This document shows, in pieces, positions 42,801 to 51,506 of a DNA stretch of 58,049 nt (positions are counted from its first letter, which is position 1; every line of letters starts with the position of its first letter). Below the pieces are notes generated by a model. That model worked only from the letters and a program-made list of their open reading frames with translations, ran no database searches and had not been told where the DNA came from. Made by a program: the position numbers and the translations under genes. The DNA is from a virus. The stretch is from positions 1 to 58,049 of the IMG/VR virus record IMGVR_UViG_3300030090_004029; one strand, written 5' to 3'.

Positions 42801-45800
42801 TAACAGTTTGATTTCCAATTGCTTTATCAACTGCTAATATTTTTTCTATAGTTAAGGATGAAAATTCTGGCCTACCTGTTTCTATTACAGAATAATCTGC
42901 TCTTTCAGCATTAGGCCCAAGTATTCTACTTATTCTATCCAATGCTGCATTGACCTTTTGCTGTGCTTCTAATGATTGAGTTGGTGGAAGATCTCTAGCT
43001 AGGTCTGAAACAAATTTTCTACTTGGTAATTGAGTTTTTCCCTCGTGTTGAAATCCAAGTCCTTCAGTACTTACAGCTTTTGCTACATAAACTGCTCTTG
43101 GATCAGCATTCTCCAAACCATAAGTTGTTTCTACAAGGTCTACCATACCTTCAGCATAGAAATTTTCTCTATACTGCTCAGGTAGTGAATTAAATCTTTT
43201 TGCAAATAAACCTGCAGCTGTTTCTATTTGTTCTATAGTTATTTCAGTATTCTGTCTTTTAGGATCCTTTGTTTTACCCCTATCAGGATGAGATTTCATT
43301 AATTCAAATAAAGGTCTTAATGTTTCTTTTGCCTCACTTAATCTAGCAGCATCTTTTTCTCCAACCGGTTTTTCAAATAAATAATCATCAATAGAATCCC
43401 TGAATTTTGATTTACTATCAACAAGATCAATTGTATTGAACATTTCAAGCATGGATCTTGATAGATTACCAGCATCTATGTCAGATGTATCTCCTATCAA
43501 TACCTTTCTTAAAAAATTCTTTGCACCAATTTGAGATGCTCTCCCCATAAAGTCCATATAGGCATTATCCCAAGGACTGTTATACAATCTCTTACCACCA
43601 TATTCTATATCTATGGTTTCCATCCATTTATCTGCTATCCTATTTAAACCTGAACTAAGTTCATCAATATTTTTTACTTTTAATGTACTTACATCTTGAA
43701 CATCAGCAGCATCTGCCCTACTCATGGAATTCAATCTTTGCATAACTCTATTATAAGTAAATACACCATCCATCTCCATCATATCTGGGCCTTGTATTAA
43801 TTTCCCAACTATCTTATTTCTACCTTTAATTGCTGGATCGTAAGAAACTTCAATACCAGCAAAGTCTGCCATTTCTTGTATCATCTTACCATATATATCA
43901 ACAATTCTATCGGCAGGTCTTTCAGAAAGAACAGCCAGTGTACCCTCCCAACCTACTTGCTTTATAGTTCTACCGTTTTCTACTTCTATATTATCTATAC
44001 TTTTTGATAATTCATCAAGTGCTTTCTTATTCATGAACCTAGGATCTATCAATTCCTCTGGTTTCATCTCTGGATTACGCATCCTTTTTATCATATTATA
44101 TACATTTGCAAATTCAGAAACTTTTTTATGGTTGGTTGGACTAAAGTCACCAGCCTTATACGCTCTATTGCTTTTATCAGATAGTACAGTATCAAATGTT
44201 TTTTCTATTTGCTGACCTACAGGATCAGTTGCGAATGACGTTCCAAAAGTACCTTCAATTTCATCTCTTGTATAAGTTGCCATTCTTTGTTGAAGGATAT
44301 CAGGCTTTGCTCCTAATAGCTTCAATGCTTCGAAATATGGGGTGAATTCAGCCATATAAGTACGTTGGGTATCTCTACCCCAGGCTCCCCTACCTTTTGT
44401 CATTATAGCAGACATAAAGATATGAGATGCTAATTCTGGCCCTTCCATGTCATTGAACATTCCAGTAGCAAACATACCATGATTCATTGCAAGTACACCT
44501 AATCCCATTCTAGGAGCAGATGCAGCAATGTCCATTATATAATTCTTACCCCATTTACTCCTTAATTCTTGACCTACTGCTCCCTTATACTTTTCCAATA
44601 TCTCATAGACATGCTCCATAGGCATTCTATGTTTTATATTTTTTGCAAATAATGCATTCTCAACAGCATCAGCACCTAAGTATTGAGTACCATCTCTCAT
44701 ATTTATAGTACGATTACCCATACCTTTATTAATTATATCTTTAAAAGAACCTCTTGTCATTATATTTGCCATCCCCCTGACAACATCTTCACCATGTTCT
44801 TTTGCTATTTTTTGATAATTTGTACCCTTATATGAATTCCAATAAGCTTTTATACCATTTCCAAGGTTTTCTTTACCACCACCTGGGAAAAATCTTATTG
44901 CAGGAAAGGCAAGAGACATCATTGCTGAATGACTTAATGCTGTTTCAGTATCAAACGCTTCCCCTCTTAAATGTTCTGCTATCTTTCCAGCACCAACAGA
45001 ATGAATACCCATTATCAACATATCTTGAGCAGCCATACCAAGGTATTTAGATACACCTTCTGGTAGTCCCCCAGAAATGCCTCTTTCTACCCATTCAGCA
45101 ACATCATTTACATACCTTCCATCTGCTAGACCATCTACAAATCTACCAGCTATAAGATCTGCATCTCTCTGAGCTATTTCACGAAGCCCTGCATCTTTGA
45201 ATGCTTGTTTAACTGCAGTACTACTAGACATAGTAAGCAGTTTTTGTGCATTTGCTGCAGTAGTGCCACCTATTCCTAATTCATTTATCCATCGTATTCC
45301 AAGATCATCATCAACTACTTCTCTCAACCCTCTTTGTACATTTCGATCTAATCCTGATACTATTTCATCTGTACTCTTACCAGTCTTTTTCGCAGCAGCG
45401 TTAATACCTTTTAATATCTCATTTGTATCTTTAGTAGTGAACTTACCAGCCTGTTTAGCAAGGTCATCAATAAAATTATTACCAAGTCCTCTGGCAACCA
45501 TTCTTGATCCTCTGCCTAGTAAACCAAATGGCCCTACCGGTAAGAACAAGGATGCACCTTCACCAAGTATCCACCCAGTTCTTTCCATGGTATTCATTTG
45601 TTCCCAGTCCTCACCTTGTAGATCAATAGCAGACCATGTAACACCATGTACTGCACCTGCTCCAAAACTTTTAGCAAGGTCTTCAAATGTACCTCTTTCT
45701 ACAGGTTCTGGTTCTTCTGCTATCAAACCCTCGTATGTAGGGTATTCTATACCTGGAGGAGAAAAGTTAGGAAATGTAGTGACGCCCTGACGAGCACCCT

Positions 45801-45837
45801 GATTTAATATATTATAATATTCTTCTGGTAAAGGCAT
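36892..45837 (-). CDS. Giant virion protein with two-barrel RNA-polymerase signatures
   Basis: 2981 residues, the largest gene here. The N-terminal ~130 residues include a Gly-rich hydrophobic patch (GASLFLPVGPFGLLG) and long helical tracts follow. Two stretches resemble double-psi-beta-barrel RNA polymerases of the QDE-1/YonO/crAss-phage type. One is Asp1673-Gly with LAKLL followed by GKGFAVYIPS (Lys1714), like the KG....P barrel-1 motif. The other is 2121-2155, 'PVMRVDRI', GVIQV and then RDNDGDH with Asp2151, 2153 and 2155 as the metal-binding DxDGD. It sits among internal virion genes, so it may be injected and transcribe early DNA. The start overlaps the upstream stop (TAATG). Confidence 0.55.
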   Translation of the reverse strand: MPLPEEYYNILNQGARQGVTTFPNFSPPGIEYPTYEGLIAEEPEPVERGTFEDLAKSFGAGAVHGVTWSAIDLQGEDWEQMNTMERTGWILGEGASLFLPVGPFGLLGRGSRMVARGLGNNFIDDLAKQAGKFTTKDTNEILKGINAAAKKTGKSTDEIVSGLDRNVQRGLREVVDDDLGIRWINELGIGGTTAANAQKLLTMSSSTAVKQAFKDAGLREIAQRDADLIAGRFVDGLADGRYVNDVAEWVERGISGGLPEGVSKYLGMAAQDMLIMGIHSVGAGKIAEHLRGEAFDTETALSHSAMMSLAFPAIRFFPGGGKENLGNGIKAYWNSYKGTNYQKIAKEHGEDVVRGMANIMTRGSFKDIINKGMGNRTINMRDGTQYLGADAVENALFAKNIKHRMPMEHVYEILEKYKGAVGQELRSKWGKNYIMDIAASAPRMGLGVLAMNHGMFATGMFNDMEGPELASHIFMSAIMTKGRGAWGRDTQRTYMAEFTPYFEALKLLGAKPDILQQRMATYTRDEIEGTFGTSFATDPVGQQIEKTFDTVLSDKSNRAYKAGDFSPTNHKKVSEFANVYNMIKRMRNPEMKPEELIDPRFMNKKALDELSKSIDNIEVENGRTIKQVGWEGTLAVLSERPADRIVDIYGKMIQEMADFAGIEVSYDPAIKGRNKIVGKLIQGPDMMEMDGVFTYNRVMQRLNSMSRADAADVQDVSTLKVKNIDELSSGLNRIADKWMETIDIEYGGKRLYNSPWDNAYMDFMGRASQIGAKNFLRKVLIGDTSDIDAGNLSRSMLEMFNTIDLVDSKSKFRDSIDDYLFEKPVGEKDAARLSEAKETLRPLFELMKSHPDRGKTKDPKRQNTEITIEQIETAAGLFAKRFNSLPEQYRENFYAEGMVDLVETTYGLENADPRAVYVAKAVSTEGLGFQHEGKTQLPSRKFVSDLARDLPPTQSLEAQQKVNAALDRISRILGPNAERADYSVIETGRPEFSSLTIEKILAVDKAIGNQTVKDLLENGIKATSEIQFSNSNLQEKLVSIKTAMENLQHSFETNSLKPKHLDEIAVQIETLIDMGVSKDQVASLESNLSTIKQFIARGDMSQDYVKENSNAILSVQEVVADILNREGRAKREFQSITNKIINMTILGRSGGGLKSIQAREAVEDLSAKLRELRPDAMDREKTFSELVMEYNETGSWTKALDVVRSVNEGIVGQVLSNSRNPIIAETAKQLWNKTLNKNTIQHDQRTLQDIARDYGIVDRADPNEIDPAFVKRIRDRTNPNSVEDAFMEIRKRIFDNNPTAEAYNLWSKFIKEDSNILANALINGRVRQEARIKAGVLEFNSDGKFRSNINDDFYDRLHVTGDRNEPYELWHLDDTITTRTFKKNRTFSIDFYKSGDPLEIQQLINGQLRLGKMTDLVKELKDSGFMFDPNGKYMESLTKVPISPLIYMRPSPGSRIIFVATDSNVKKLNSDFELWFANKADRLRDRSEVEANKFIEMFGDLLTDGNTNASLRLKMLMQHIDYTRAGQFDTWMAEHSKATPDWNNLAKIESDMFKRGYLSDGGTTQRFNEKTLRWNAQRHPDQTVRDFSELLLNNNMQYTVGVIADEVFNRDADYTVSQQRTGTPFDNRRISFEKLTEVQGEYVNNSVVNEIVGKQIYDVSTDSYKSLKSSMLDGAKIVDEKLAKLLWAQKGGSGEWNGAKTIMFSTGDNSMLGKGFAVYIPSISRKMTNRNINLLLGESSAKSFTGNNLNGNPIIPLEHSQTGQARNWARDIFQNMGPDNLMNLNIDGLGVQFTSKNVQGVNISSSMFDWQSPGHVKRATEWMGLTEILKERKNLKSMIGDGPDFIRAVFAERESKGLVYTEGAMGLTRELIDMGISSNNPLVRAQLDKILRNEDYKMLTKVPTTYGEDNFIIPDVKGNLSNPVFAELRSKIVENGTPALGDKLYNKAIQFGGVALPDNTARKKMKDLNEKIFVFRDENGVDHVVQFDTHKNLKGPNRSEGFNFFSSFYETYDPAQHYIARRNRSGQNDITSVDNTAFADKMSTSESFKTNVKTALNELGGLIRDHNLDFVHAHRLLSGGEVTIEGNRLRLQKLAPDVLQAMKPALGASVNAIPKIAKDQPVMRVDRINSNEMNGVIQVNAHDLRTTLQRDNDGDHLYSYLKMPHQLVRDYARDMGHKSDYNMLEKGITPGDINIFGIKEIKNKFKAGQNESAIGFSEYSNHLSTSRKAIGSIISSRRALSWMENAGLEYNGEQFLKDIGKKGELSSNDMLVLDRMMDIFQNSVDIHGGYNRLMAKDALRNYFLWGDVPADYTLPPGSIESRHSKDGIVRDDAPFGTQKGAYGQGQNKDVQRLGFEIILRTMNEANKMANDTWDNAGSRSPETWELKTSHRKIKALLDNPTDFITREIMSEISMLRYIGEHKKADNLQRQFINEYFQDRIQDVGSSTQVGKFLQKLREGRVKPSKEIWNFKEKSDTAFEYSIGGKVLDEVMTKGLYNSPDMPDLAVSKHTSAGYLVNGLVDRVAMHKAFNMNPLNNWQEFKIPNLVAETDATSNPNTVKNALTRGHVRTILQKEHRNIADSLRFFSEERFVNPTKLQKLESRLADVSDAIRIIDKQAAQDMVIDKKNLQLIKASKGATKSYPKELKVDALVYEINGRIKKKVGTKEGNPRLIDHEIESIDVDYGSLKPIGWFKAGDKFEVRKNKSYLIDKRPMVRESSSTIEARYSEAWKEVTGVGRLSSRNLISDPVDREMFMYDVDQLRMRLDNSYSNTIKSLKNDRTFANDVWDYSSGREQNMIDAFMGQWRHRIAGGGTEMDQAALLMRYVLQPQVMTGKYLSDGTTEMPYYRVNKRLMNQMFNWGLDNKQINMQPAIKRMIQNVEKQYRGERYEEDLMSEGYKYMNADGYRWENLGAFANTVKSLSNGWFASPYFAQIEASHNLLNRQFADPITVRTAAGDKLRIKQRIPDNVFDKESANGKGCLY

Positions 45838-48002
45838 TATTCATCAGCAGGTTCAAATGGATTTCTAGGGCCCATACGTGGATCCCATATCGGACTAGAC
45901 TTATCATAAAATGCCCAAGGAGTTGGCTGTCCAGGAAACATCTCTTCCCAATCTGATTTAAATTCAGGATCCCAAAATCCTGTTTCAGATGGTGTTTGAG
46001 AATATAATTCGACACTTGCAGGATCATAGGGTATATCATCTGAATCATATACTGTTTTCAATGTTAAAGCATCTAAACTTGCTAATGTACTAGGATCTAT
46101 ATCCATTGCAAGAGTTAATGAACCTTGATCAACAGATCTTCCTCCCGTATTTCTTGTCCAGTCCTTTTCTCCTTCCCCTACGGGCTCAGTAGCAGGTTCT
46201 TTCCAAGCAGTAGGTATGCCTATACCATATTTCTCCATCAATTCCTTAACCTCAGGAGAGAATTCAGGTCTTTCTTGTGTCATGGCTTTATATTCAGAAT
46301 ATTGTTTTAATAAAGATAAAGCAGAACTTTTACCTGTTTTTAGCATATCTCTTGCAACATCTTCATCACCTATACCTACTTTTGATAAAAGTATTCCTCC
46401 TGCCCCATATCCTACTTCTTCAAGACCTGGTGCTGGTTGTTGTAACATTGTACTTACTGTCAATGCCACTTGATTATCAAGATCCAACCATTGTTCATCT
46501 GTTAGATCTGATCCCTTAGTTCCTGTAAATTTCATAGCATGCTTTTGTGCACGCTGTTGATCTATTGGAGCAGAAGCTACAATGGTTTCAAATTTAGGGC
46601 CAATAACTCTATCGAATACAGACTGCAATGAAGAAGGTGCTCTTGAGTATAATTGATTATATTTGCTATTAACATTCTTAGACCAATCTTTTTTCTTTTT
46701 TTGCTCTCCAGTTATTTTACCTCTTTCAGTTTCCGTTTGAGTATAATCTGCGATTAATTGATCCAAAGCAGTAAGTTCAGAAACACTTCCTCCACCAGCG
46801 ACTTCTCCAGCTTCAGTTTTACCAAAGCCTTCTGGATCATCCATCCAAGCTTTAAAATCAGGGCCAAGATCTTCTCCATATTTATCTTCAAGCATTGCAA
46901 ACATGCTATCAACAGTTGCTTTATCCGTTATGCCCCTGCCAGATATAAAATTTGTATATGCTTCAAAAGCAGATGCCTTACCACCTCCTGGTAGATCAGC
47001 CATTGATACTATAGTTTCATATTCTTCTAAAAAATTACCCTTTGGAGCAGTAGGGGTATATGTCTGCCCCATCAATTCAGCATCTAATGCATATGCTTTT
47101 GCAGCATTTGCTTCTATATTACCAAGTTGAACATTAAATCCTGGATGAGTTTGAAAAACTTTCTTAAGTGACTCATTACCAGGCATATTAAGATGTGCTA
47201 AAAATCTAGAATAATCTGATGATGTAAATGCTTGTTTAGCCGCATTGCCCATTTCTTCTGATCCAAATTGCTCAGCCCAATCAAAATCTGGTGAAGCAGT
47301 ATATGTTTGCATAGCCGAGTATTGTGCTGTAGCCCTATCCTTTGATTCTTTATTCATTTTGTTAGTAACATCCATAGATAAAGCTTGTCTACGCCATGCA
47401 GGCATTTCTTTTGTAAAGGCTGCTCTAAAACCTGCACCAAAGTCTGCTTCATCTACAAAACCTTCGAACTGGGGTAATTGTTTAGCATCCTCTACTAAGG
47501 TTTCAAATTCATGCTCTTGTAGTATTTGATTTAAACCAGAATAACGTGCTGCAGCATCAGCGTAATACCTTTCTTCAGCCTGTAAACCACCGATCTGAGT
47601 ACTTATATCACCTAATTGTGTATCTAATACATTAATGTACTCACCAACACCAGATATCTTATCATCCATAGAGCCAGATAACATTCTTGTTATATCCCCA
47701 AGTCCTGAAGTACTATATTGAGGAGCAACATTATAAGTAGTTTGTAATATCTTTTCTTGTGCTCTTTTCTCTGCTTGAAGATCGCTTTTCATACCAAGCA
47801 TCAAATTCAATTCACCTAATTTTTCAGTTGATTCAATCTTTCTCTCAGCAATACCTATCTGTCTTTCTTGTAAAGCTCTATTAGCAATAGCCTCTTCTCT
47901 TTGGATCATAAATTGACTTTCTGCTAGATCTAGTGCTTTAGATTTGGTATAAAGATCTGCTAGTTCAGATAAACCTGCTAATATAAGATCTGATTTAGCC
48001 AT
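45837..48002 (-). CDS. Internal-type virion protein
   Basis: 721 residues. The N-terminus is a long helix rich in Glu/Arg/Gln (LDLAESQFMIQREEAIANRA). The rest is helical, Ala/Gly-rich, with an acidic Pro-rich C-terminus (PGQPTPWAFYDKSSPIWDPR). It lies directly before the 2981-aa gene with overlapping codons, so it is probably part of the same ejected complex. No catalytic motif recognised. Confidence 0.6.
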   Translation of the reverse strand: MAKSDLILAGLSELADLYTKSKALDLAESQFMIQREEAIANRALQERQIGIAERKIESTEKLGELNLMLGMKSDLQAEKRAQEKILQTTYNVAPQYSTSGLGDITRMLSGSMDDKISGVGEYINVLDTQLGDISTQIGGLQAEERYYADAAARYSGLNQILQEHEFETLVEDAKQLPQFEGFVDEADFGAGFRAAFTKEMPAWRRQALSMDVTNKMNKESKDRATAQYSAMQTYTASPDFDWAEQFGSEEMGNAAKQAFTSSDYSRFLAHLNMPGNESLKKVFQTHPGFNVQLGNIEANAAKAYALDAELMGQTYTPTAPKGNFLEEYETIVSMADLPGGGKASAFEAYTNFISGRGITDKATVDSMFAMLEDKYGEDLGPDFKAWMDDPEGFGKTEAGEVAGGGSVSELTALDQLIADYTQTETERGKITGEQKKKKDWSKNVNSKYNQLYSRAPSSLQSVFDRVIGPKFETIVASAPIDQQRAQKHAMKFTGTKGSDLTDEQWLDLDNQVALTVSTMLQQPAPGLEEVGYGAGGILLSKVGIGDEDVARDMLKTGKSSALSLLKQYSEYKAMTQERPEFSPEVKELMEKYGIGIPTAWKEPATEPVGEGEKDWTRNTGGRSVDQGSLTLAMDIDPSTLASLDALTLKTVYDSDDIPYDPASVELYSQTPSETGFWDPEFKSDWEEMFPGQPTPWAFYDKSSPIWDPRMGPRNPFEPADE

Positions 48003-48013
48003 ATAAATACTCC

Positions 48014-49012
48014 TTATACCCTATCATCACTATATATATTACCGGATCTAAGTAGTTCCTCAAGATCCTCATCTCCATAGAATCCTCCCGGGGATTGAGG
48101 TAAATTAGGATTAGGATTAATAGTAACATCATTGTCCTGCATGTATTCTGAGAATAATGTCATTTGTTCATCACTAATTGTTTCGCCAGTAGCAGCCATG
48201 TAATCACTATAGATTTGAGCAAGTGCTGACTGAGCCTGTTGTTTAGATTTATATATATCCATCTCTGCTTGTGTTTCAGCACCTTCCATACCAGCCCAAA
48301 TATTTTCTCTAGCACCAGTAATACCCTTCATTTGTGAAACACCAATATCTTCAGTTCTTCTTATATTTGGAGCATCAGAAGTAATAAGACCAGTTTTGGT
48401 TTGTATATTTTGTCCTGCTTGGTATTGAGTACCGAGACCTCTCTGAAGTGCAGTGGTCTTTGTATCTAAAACATTTTCCTGCCTACCAAAACCTGCTAAT
48501 GTTTGTTGTAATTGATCTCCTATAAATTCTTCAGTTTTCTTTTGCCCTTCTATAATATTTTCTTGAGAGGTACCCAACATTGTCTTCAATTGACCTTTTT
48601 GTTCTTTTTCTTGTATTATATCAGGATCATAATCTGCACTAACACCAAATAATTTTTGCAAAGGATCACTTATATATTTATCTGCAATAGATTCAGAACC
48701 AAAAAGCCAATCTGTAGTTTTATCCCACCAATTGTCATCATCACCATACTGTGCATAACCAGTTATTTCATTTCTAGGAACATCACTTAATGAAGGATAT
48801 CCTTTTCTTTGAGCAAGTATGTATTCACCCTTTGCTCCATGTGTTTTCATTATATCTGTTTCAATACCACCTTGTATATGTATCTTCCCAGTAACGCCTT
48901 TAACAACCTTACCACCTTCAGACTTATGATCCCCACTACCAAATTTCCCATATTGAGCACCATTGGTATATGCTTTATATGCCTTGCTACCTCTCATGTT
49001 AAAAGATCCCAA
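48014..49012 (-). CDS. Hypothetical virion protein
   Basis: 332 residues (a second ATG at 49000 gives MRGSKAYKAY). Gly/Lys-rich N-terminal ~70 residues (GAQYGKFGSGDHKSEGGKVV), 'WWDKTTDWLFGSES', then a long Gln/Glu helical region with coiled-coil potential. It overlaps the 619-aa gene by 19 bases. Internal head or ejection protein by position. Confidence 0.6.
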   Translation of the reverse strand: MGSFNMRGSKAYKAYTNGAQYGKFGSGDHKSEGGKVVKGVTGKIHIQGGIETDIMKTHGAKGEYILAQRKGYPSLSDVPRNEITGYAQYGDDDNWWDKTTDWLFGSESIADKYISDPLQKLFGVSADYDPDIIQEKEQKGQLKTMLGTSQENIIEGQKKTEEFIGDQLQQTLAGFGRQENVLDTKTTALQRGLGTQYQAGQNIQTKTGLITSDAPNIRRTEDIGVSQMKGITGARENIWAGMEGAETQAEMDIYKSKQQAQSALAQIYSDYMAATGETISDEQMTLFSEYMQDNDVTINPNPNLPQSPGGFYGDEDLEELLRSGNIYSDDRV

Positions 49013-50853
49013 GCAGTTTTGCCTACTTTATATAAACCACCTGCAGCCATAGCCCAAGGATTTCCTGATCCAATAGCATACGTAGATGCAAGATCACCAG
49101 CAGTCTCTACAGTAGCACCAACTTTTTGAGTTTGAGTGCCCTCTCCACCCCATGCACTATACAGATTTGCTGCAGCCATAGCCTCACCAAGACCTGGTGC
49201 TGATTTACCAGCAGTTTCAGCGGCTGTTACAGCTGCTACATCTTCACCAACATCAACTGCTTCTACTGCGGACGCAAGATCTTGAGCTGTTTCTGTTGTT
49301 TTTCTTATATCAGATGCAGTGTCTAATGTTCCAAATGCTTTTTCAGCACCTTCATATGTTCCACCACCTCTTTTGTATAATTGATTTATCTGGCTTTGAA
49401 GACCTTTATATAGACCACTTCCTTTTTCAGCTGCATCCCTTGCTTTCACTAATTCACCAAAGCTATCATATGAAGGTAGGGTCATAGTATCTTCAAGAAT
49501 AGCTTTATCAACTAGCTCTTTACCCATTCTATTTCTAAGTGACTCAGGAAGATCTGCTTGTGGAGTATCTACTGCATAGTTGCCTTTCAAGATCTGTTGC
49601 GTTTCGTAAGCCTCCCTACCATAAATTGAGGGATCAGTTCTTTTGTATGGAGGAGTAAGGTCAGATGTATCTGAACCAACATTTGTATCTTTTGTTGTTA
49701 TTACTTTATCATCAACCATAGGAGTAGGAGAAACTTGACCTTCTCTTGTATATCCAGAAGGTGCTTGAGGATAATTTATACCTTCAGTTTCTCCACCAAA
49801 CATCTGCTCTAAGGCATACTCACCGTAGCTATCATCAACATTTGCAACAACATTATTATCTACTCCAGCTTTTAACATATTTCTACTTGGGCCAGGAGAT
49901 TCAAGATCATAATCTTTTAATTTTGCTCCTTTCAATCTTTCTTCCCATCCAGGAAAAATTTCATCTATAGTTGGAGAATCAGGTCTTTGCCATCCTTCTT
50001 GAGAAAGATCCTGACCAGGAGCAGAAATAACCTTAGACGGATCTAGTTCTCTATATATATTTTGAGCTATTCTCCCTCTAGGGTCTCTATATCTTTCAAG
50101 TGCTTGGCTATAAAGATCTCTTTCTTCTTTGAACTGACCTTTTTGAATAGCTCTTTGCTCCATAGCCCTTCTTTCTAAATTCTTTTGAAGTTGACCTGGA
50201 TCAAATTTACCATGCCTAAAATCAGGATCACTAAGCTGACTTATTTGTTGTTTTTCAAATATTTCATTTGACCTCATAGCCCTTTGATCCATAGCTTTTC
50301 GCCTTAGATCTTTTTGAAGTCTTTCCAGTGTTGGAGGAGCACCAAGTCGTGTGTCTGGATCTGATAATACATCAATTAATTGTTGATCAGGACTTCTTAA
50401 ACCTTCAGATGCATAAGCTTTCTTTTCTACTTTTTTCATAAAACTTTCATTACCAGCAGGTGTGATCATTTTGCGTTCTAATAAATCATCAGACAGTATT
50501 TCTGATTTAGTTACATCCTTAGGTCTCGATATAGCTTTTTCAACCACTCTATCTTCAGCTTTTCTACTTGCCAACCATCCCTTCAATCCTTTCTTTCTTG
50601 GCTTTAGATCATATTTCATACCCGTATCCGAATAAGGATCACGTTGACTTAATAGCAATTGAGTTTCAGCTCTTTCTCCAGCTTCGTACGCTTGAAGCAT
50701 TTTAGGTACTTGAAAAGCATAACCAATATTTCTTTCCGCCTTTGCTGTTGCTTCCCTTTCTTCTTCTTCTCTTTCACGCTCTTGAGTCTGATATGCTTTT
50801 GCATAGACACTAAAAACTGTAGATGCTTCTCTTGGATCGTAGTATGTTGCCAT
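48994..50853 (-). CDS. Hypothetical virion protein
   Basis: 619 residues. The N-terminus has a charged helix (TQEREREEEEREATAKAERN). The middle contains an imperfectly repeated motif: 'LSDPDTRLGAPP...LQKDLRRKAMDQRAMRS' recurs as 'LSDPDFRHGKFD...LQKNLERRAMEQRAIQK'. The C-terminal ~90 residues are Ala/Gly-rich and mildly hydrophobic. No enzyme motif. Likely an internal virion protein. Confidence 0.6.
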   Translation of the reverse strand: MATYYDPREASTVFSVYAKAYQTQEREREEEEREATAKAERNIGYAFQVPKMLQAYEAGERAETQLLLSQRDPYSDTGMKYDLKPRKKGLKGWLASRKAEDRVVEKAISRPKDVTKSEILSDDLLERKMITPAGNESFMKKVEKKAYASEGLRSPDQQLIDVLSDPDTRLGAPPTLERLQKDLRRKAMDQRAMRSNEIFEKQQISQLSDPDFRHGKFDPGQLQKNLERRAMEQRAIQKGQFKEERDLYSQALERYRDPRGRIAQNIYRELDPSKVISAPGQDLSQEGWQRPDSPTIDEIFPGWEERLKGAKLKDYDLESPGPSRNMLKAGVDNNVVANVDDSYGEYALEQMFGGETEGINYPQAPSGYTREGQVSPTPMVDDKVITTKDTNVGSDTSDLTPPYKRTDPSIYGREAYETQQILKGNYAVDTPQADLPESLRNRMGKELVDKAILEDTMTLPSYDSFGELVKARDAAEKGSGLYKGLQSQINQLYKRGGGTYEGAEKAFGTLDTASDIRKTTETAQDLASAVEAVDVGEDVAAVTAAETAGKSAPGLGEAMAAANLYSAWGGEGTQTQKVGATVETAGDLASTYAIGSGNPWAMAAGGLYKVGKTAWDLLT

Positions 50854-50900
50854 TAGGAAATTTTATTTGGGCATAAATTAATCATAATCAATACAATGCT

Positions 50901-51506
50901 TCAAGTAGATATTGGGGGATTGGTTATTAACCATGCAAGTATTCTTATCTTACCAGCAGTAGCTGCTGTATTCACAACAACATCTACTGTATCTATGCTT
51001 TTAAAATACTTACCTAGCTTTACTCCAGTCTCAGTAGCTGTTGATCCTCTACCAAATGCATTAATAGTGTCTACTCCATGACTCCCAGCAGTACCATCCC
51101 AACCATCAATAAAGACATCAGGATTAGCACTTATACCAACATCCACATCCATTGAACCTGCAGTAATAGCTTCTGTAACTATTATCCGAACATCCATTAA
51201 ATAAGTACCTTTAGCACATATAATAGCTCTTGATGTTCCAGTAGAGCTTATATCTATTTCATCACTTGAATACCACTGAGATGTATATCCATCAACAGCA
51301 TTGGAGAGATCTTCAAACCTTGACCTTAATATCTTTGATCCGCTTTTAACATATTGAACAACATCTTGCTTGCCAGTTGCTTGGTTAAAGAATGTTCTTA
51401 TTTCTGGAACACCATCAGTCATTTCATTGATACTTGGCTCTATTGACTTGATACCAGTTTTTCTTTTACGAAGGTTTAGTCTATCCTGCCTTGTAAGGTC
51501 TGACAT
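50901..51506 (-). CDS. Hypothetical tail/virion protein
   Basis: 201 residues. A basic N-terminus (LTRQDRLNLRKRKTGIK) is followed by a beta-rich C-terminal domain of Thr/Ala/Val strands. It overlaps the nozzle-like gene by one base (TAATG-type). Probably a small tail or nozzle-associated subunit. Confidence 0.6.
   Translation of the reverse strand: MSDLTRQDRLNLRKRKTGIKSIEPSINEMTDGVPEIRTFFNQATGKQDVVQYVKSGSKILRSRFEDLSNAVDGYTSQWYSSDEIDISSTGTSRAIICAKGTYLMDVRIIVTEAITAGSMDVDVGISANPDVFIDGWDGTAGSHGVDTINAFGRGSTATETGVKLGKYFKSIDTVDVVVNTAATAGKIRILAWLITNPPIST

Noticed and set aside
36892-45837. T7/N4-type single-subunit RNA polymerase in the giant virion protein
   Set aside because: I could not find the palm and fingers motifs of that family; the DxDGD-type two-barrel signature fits better.
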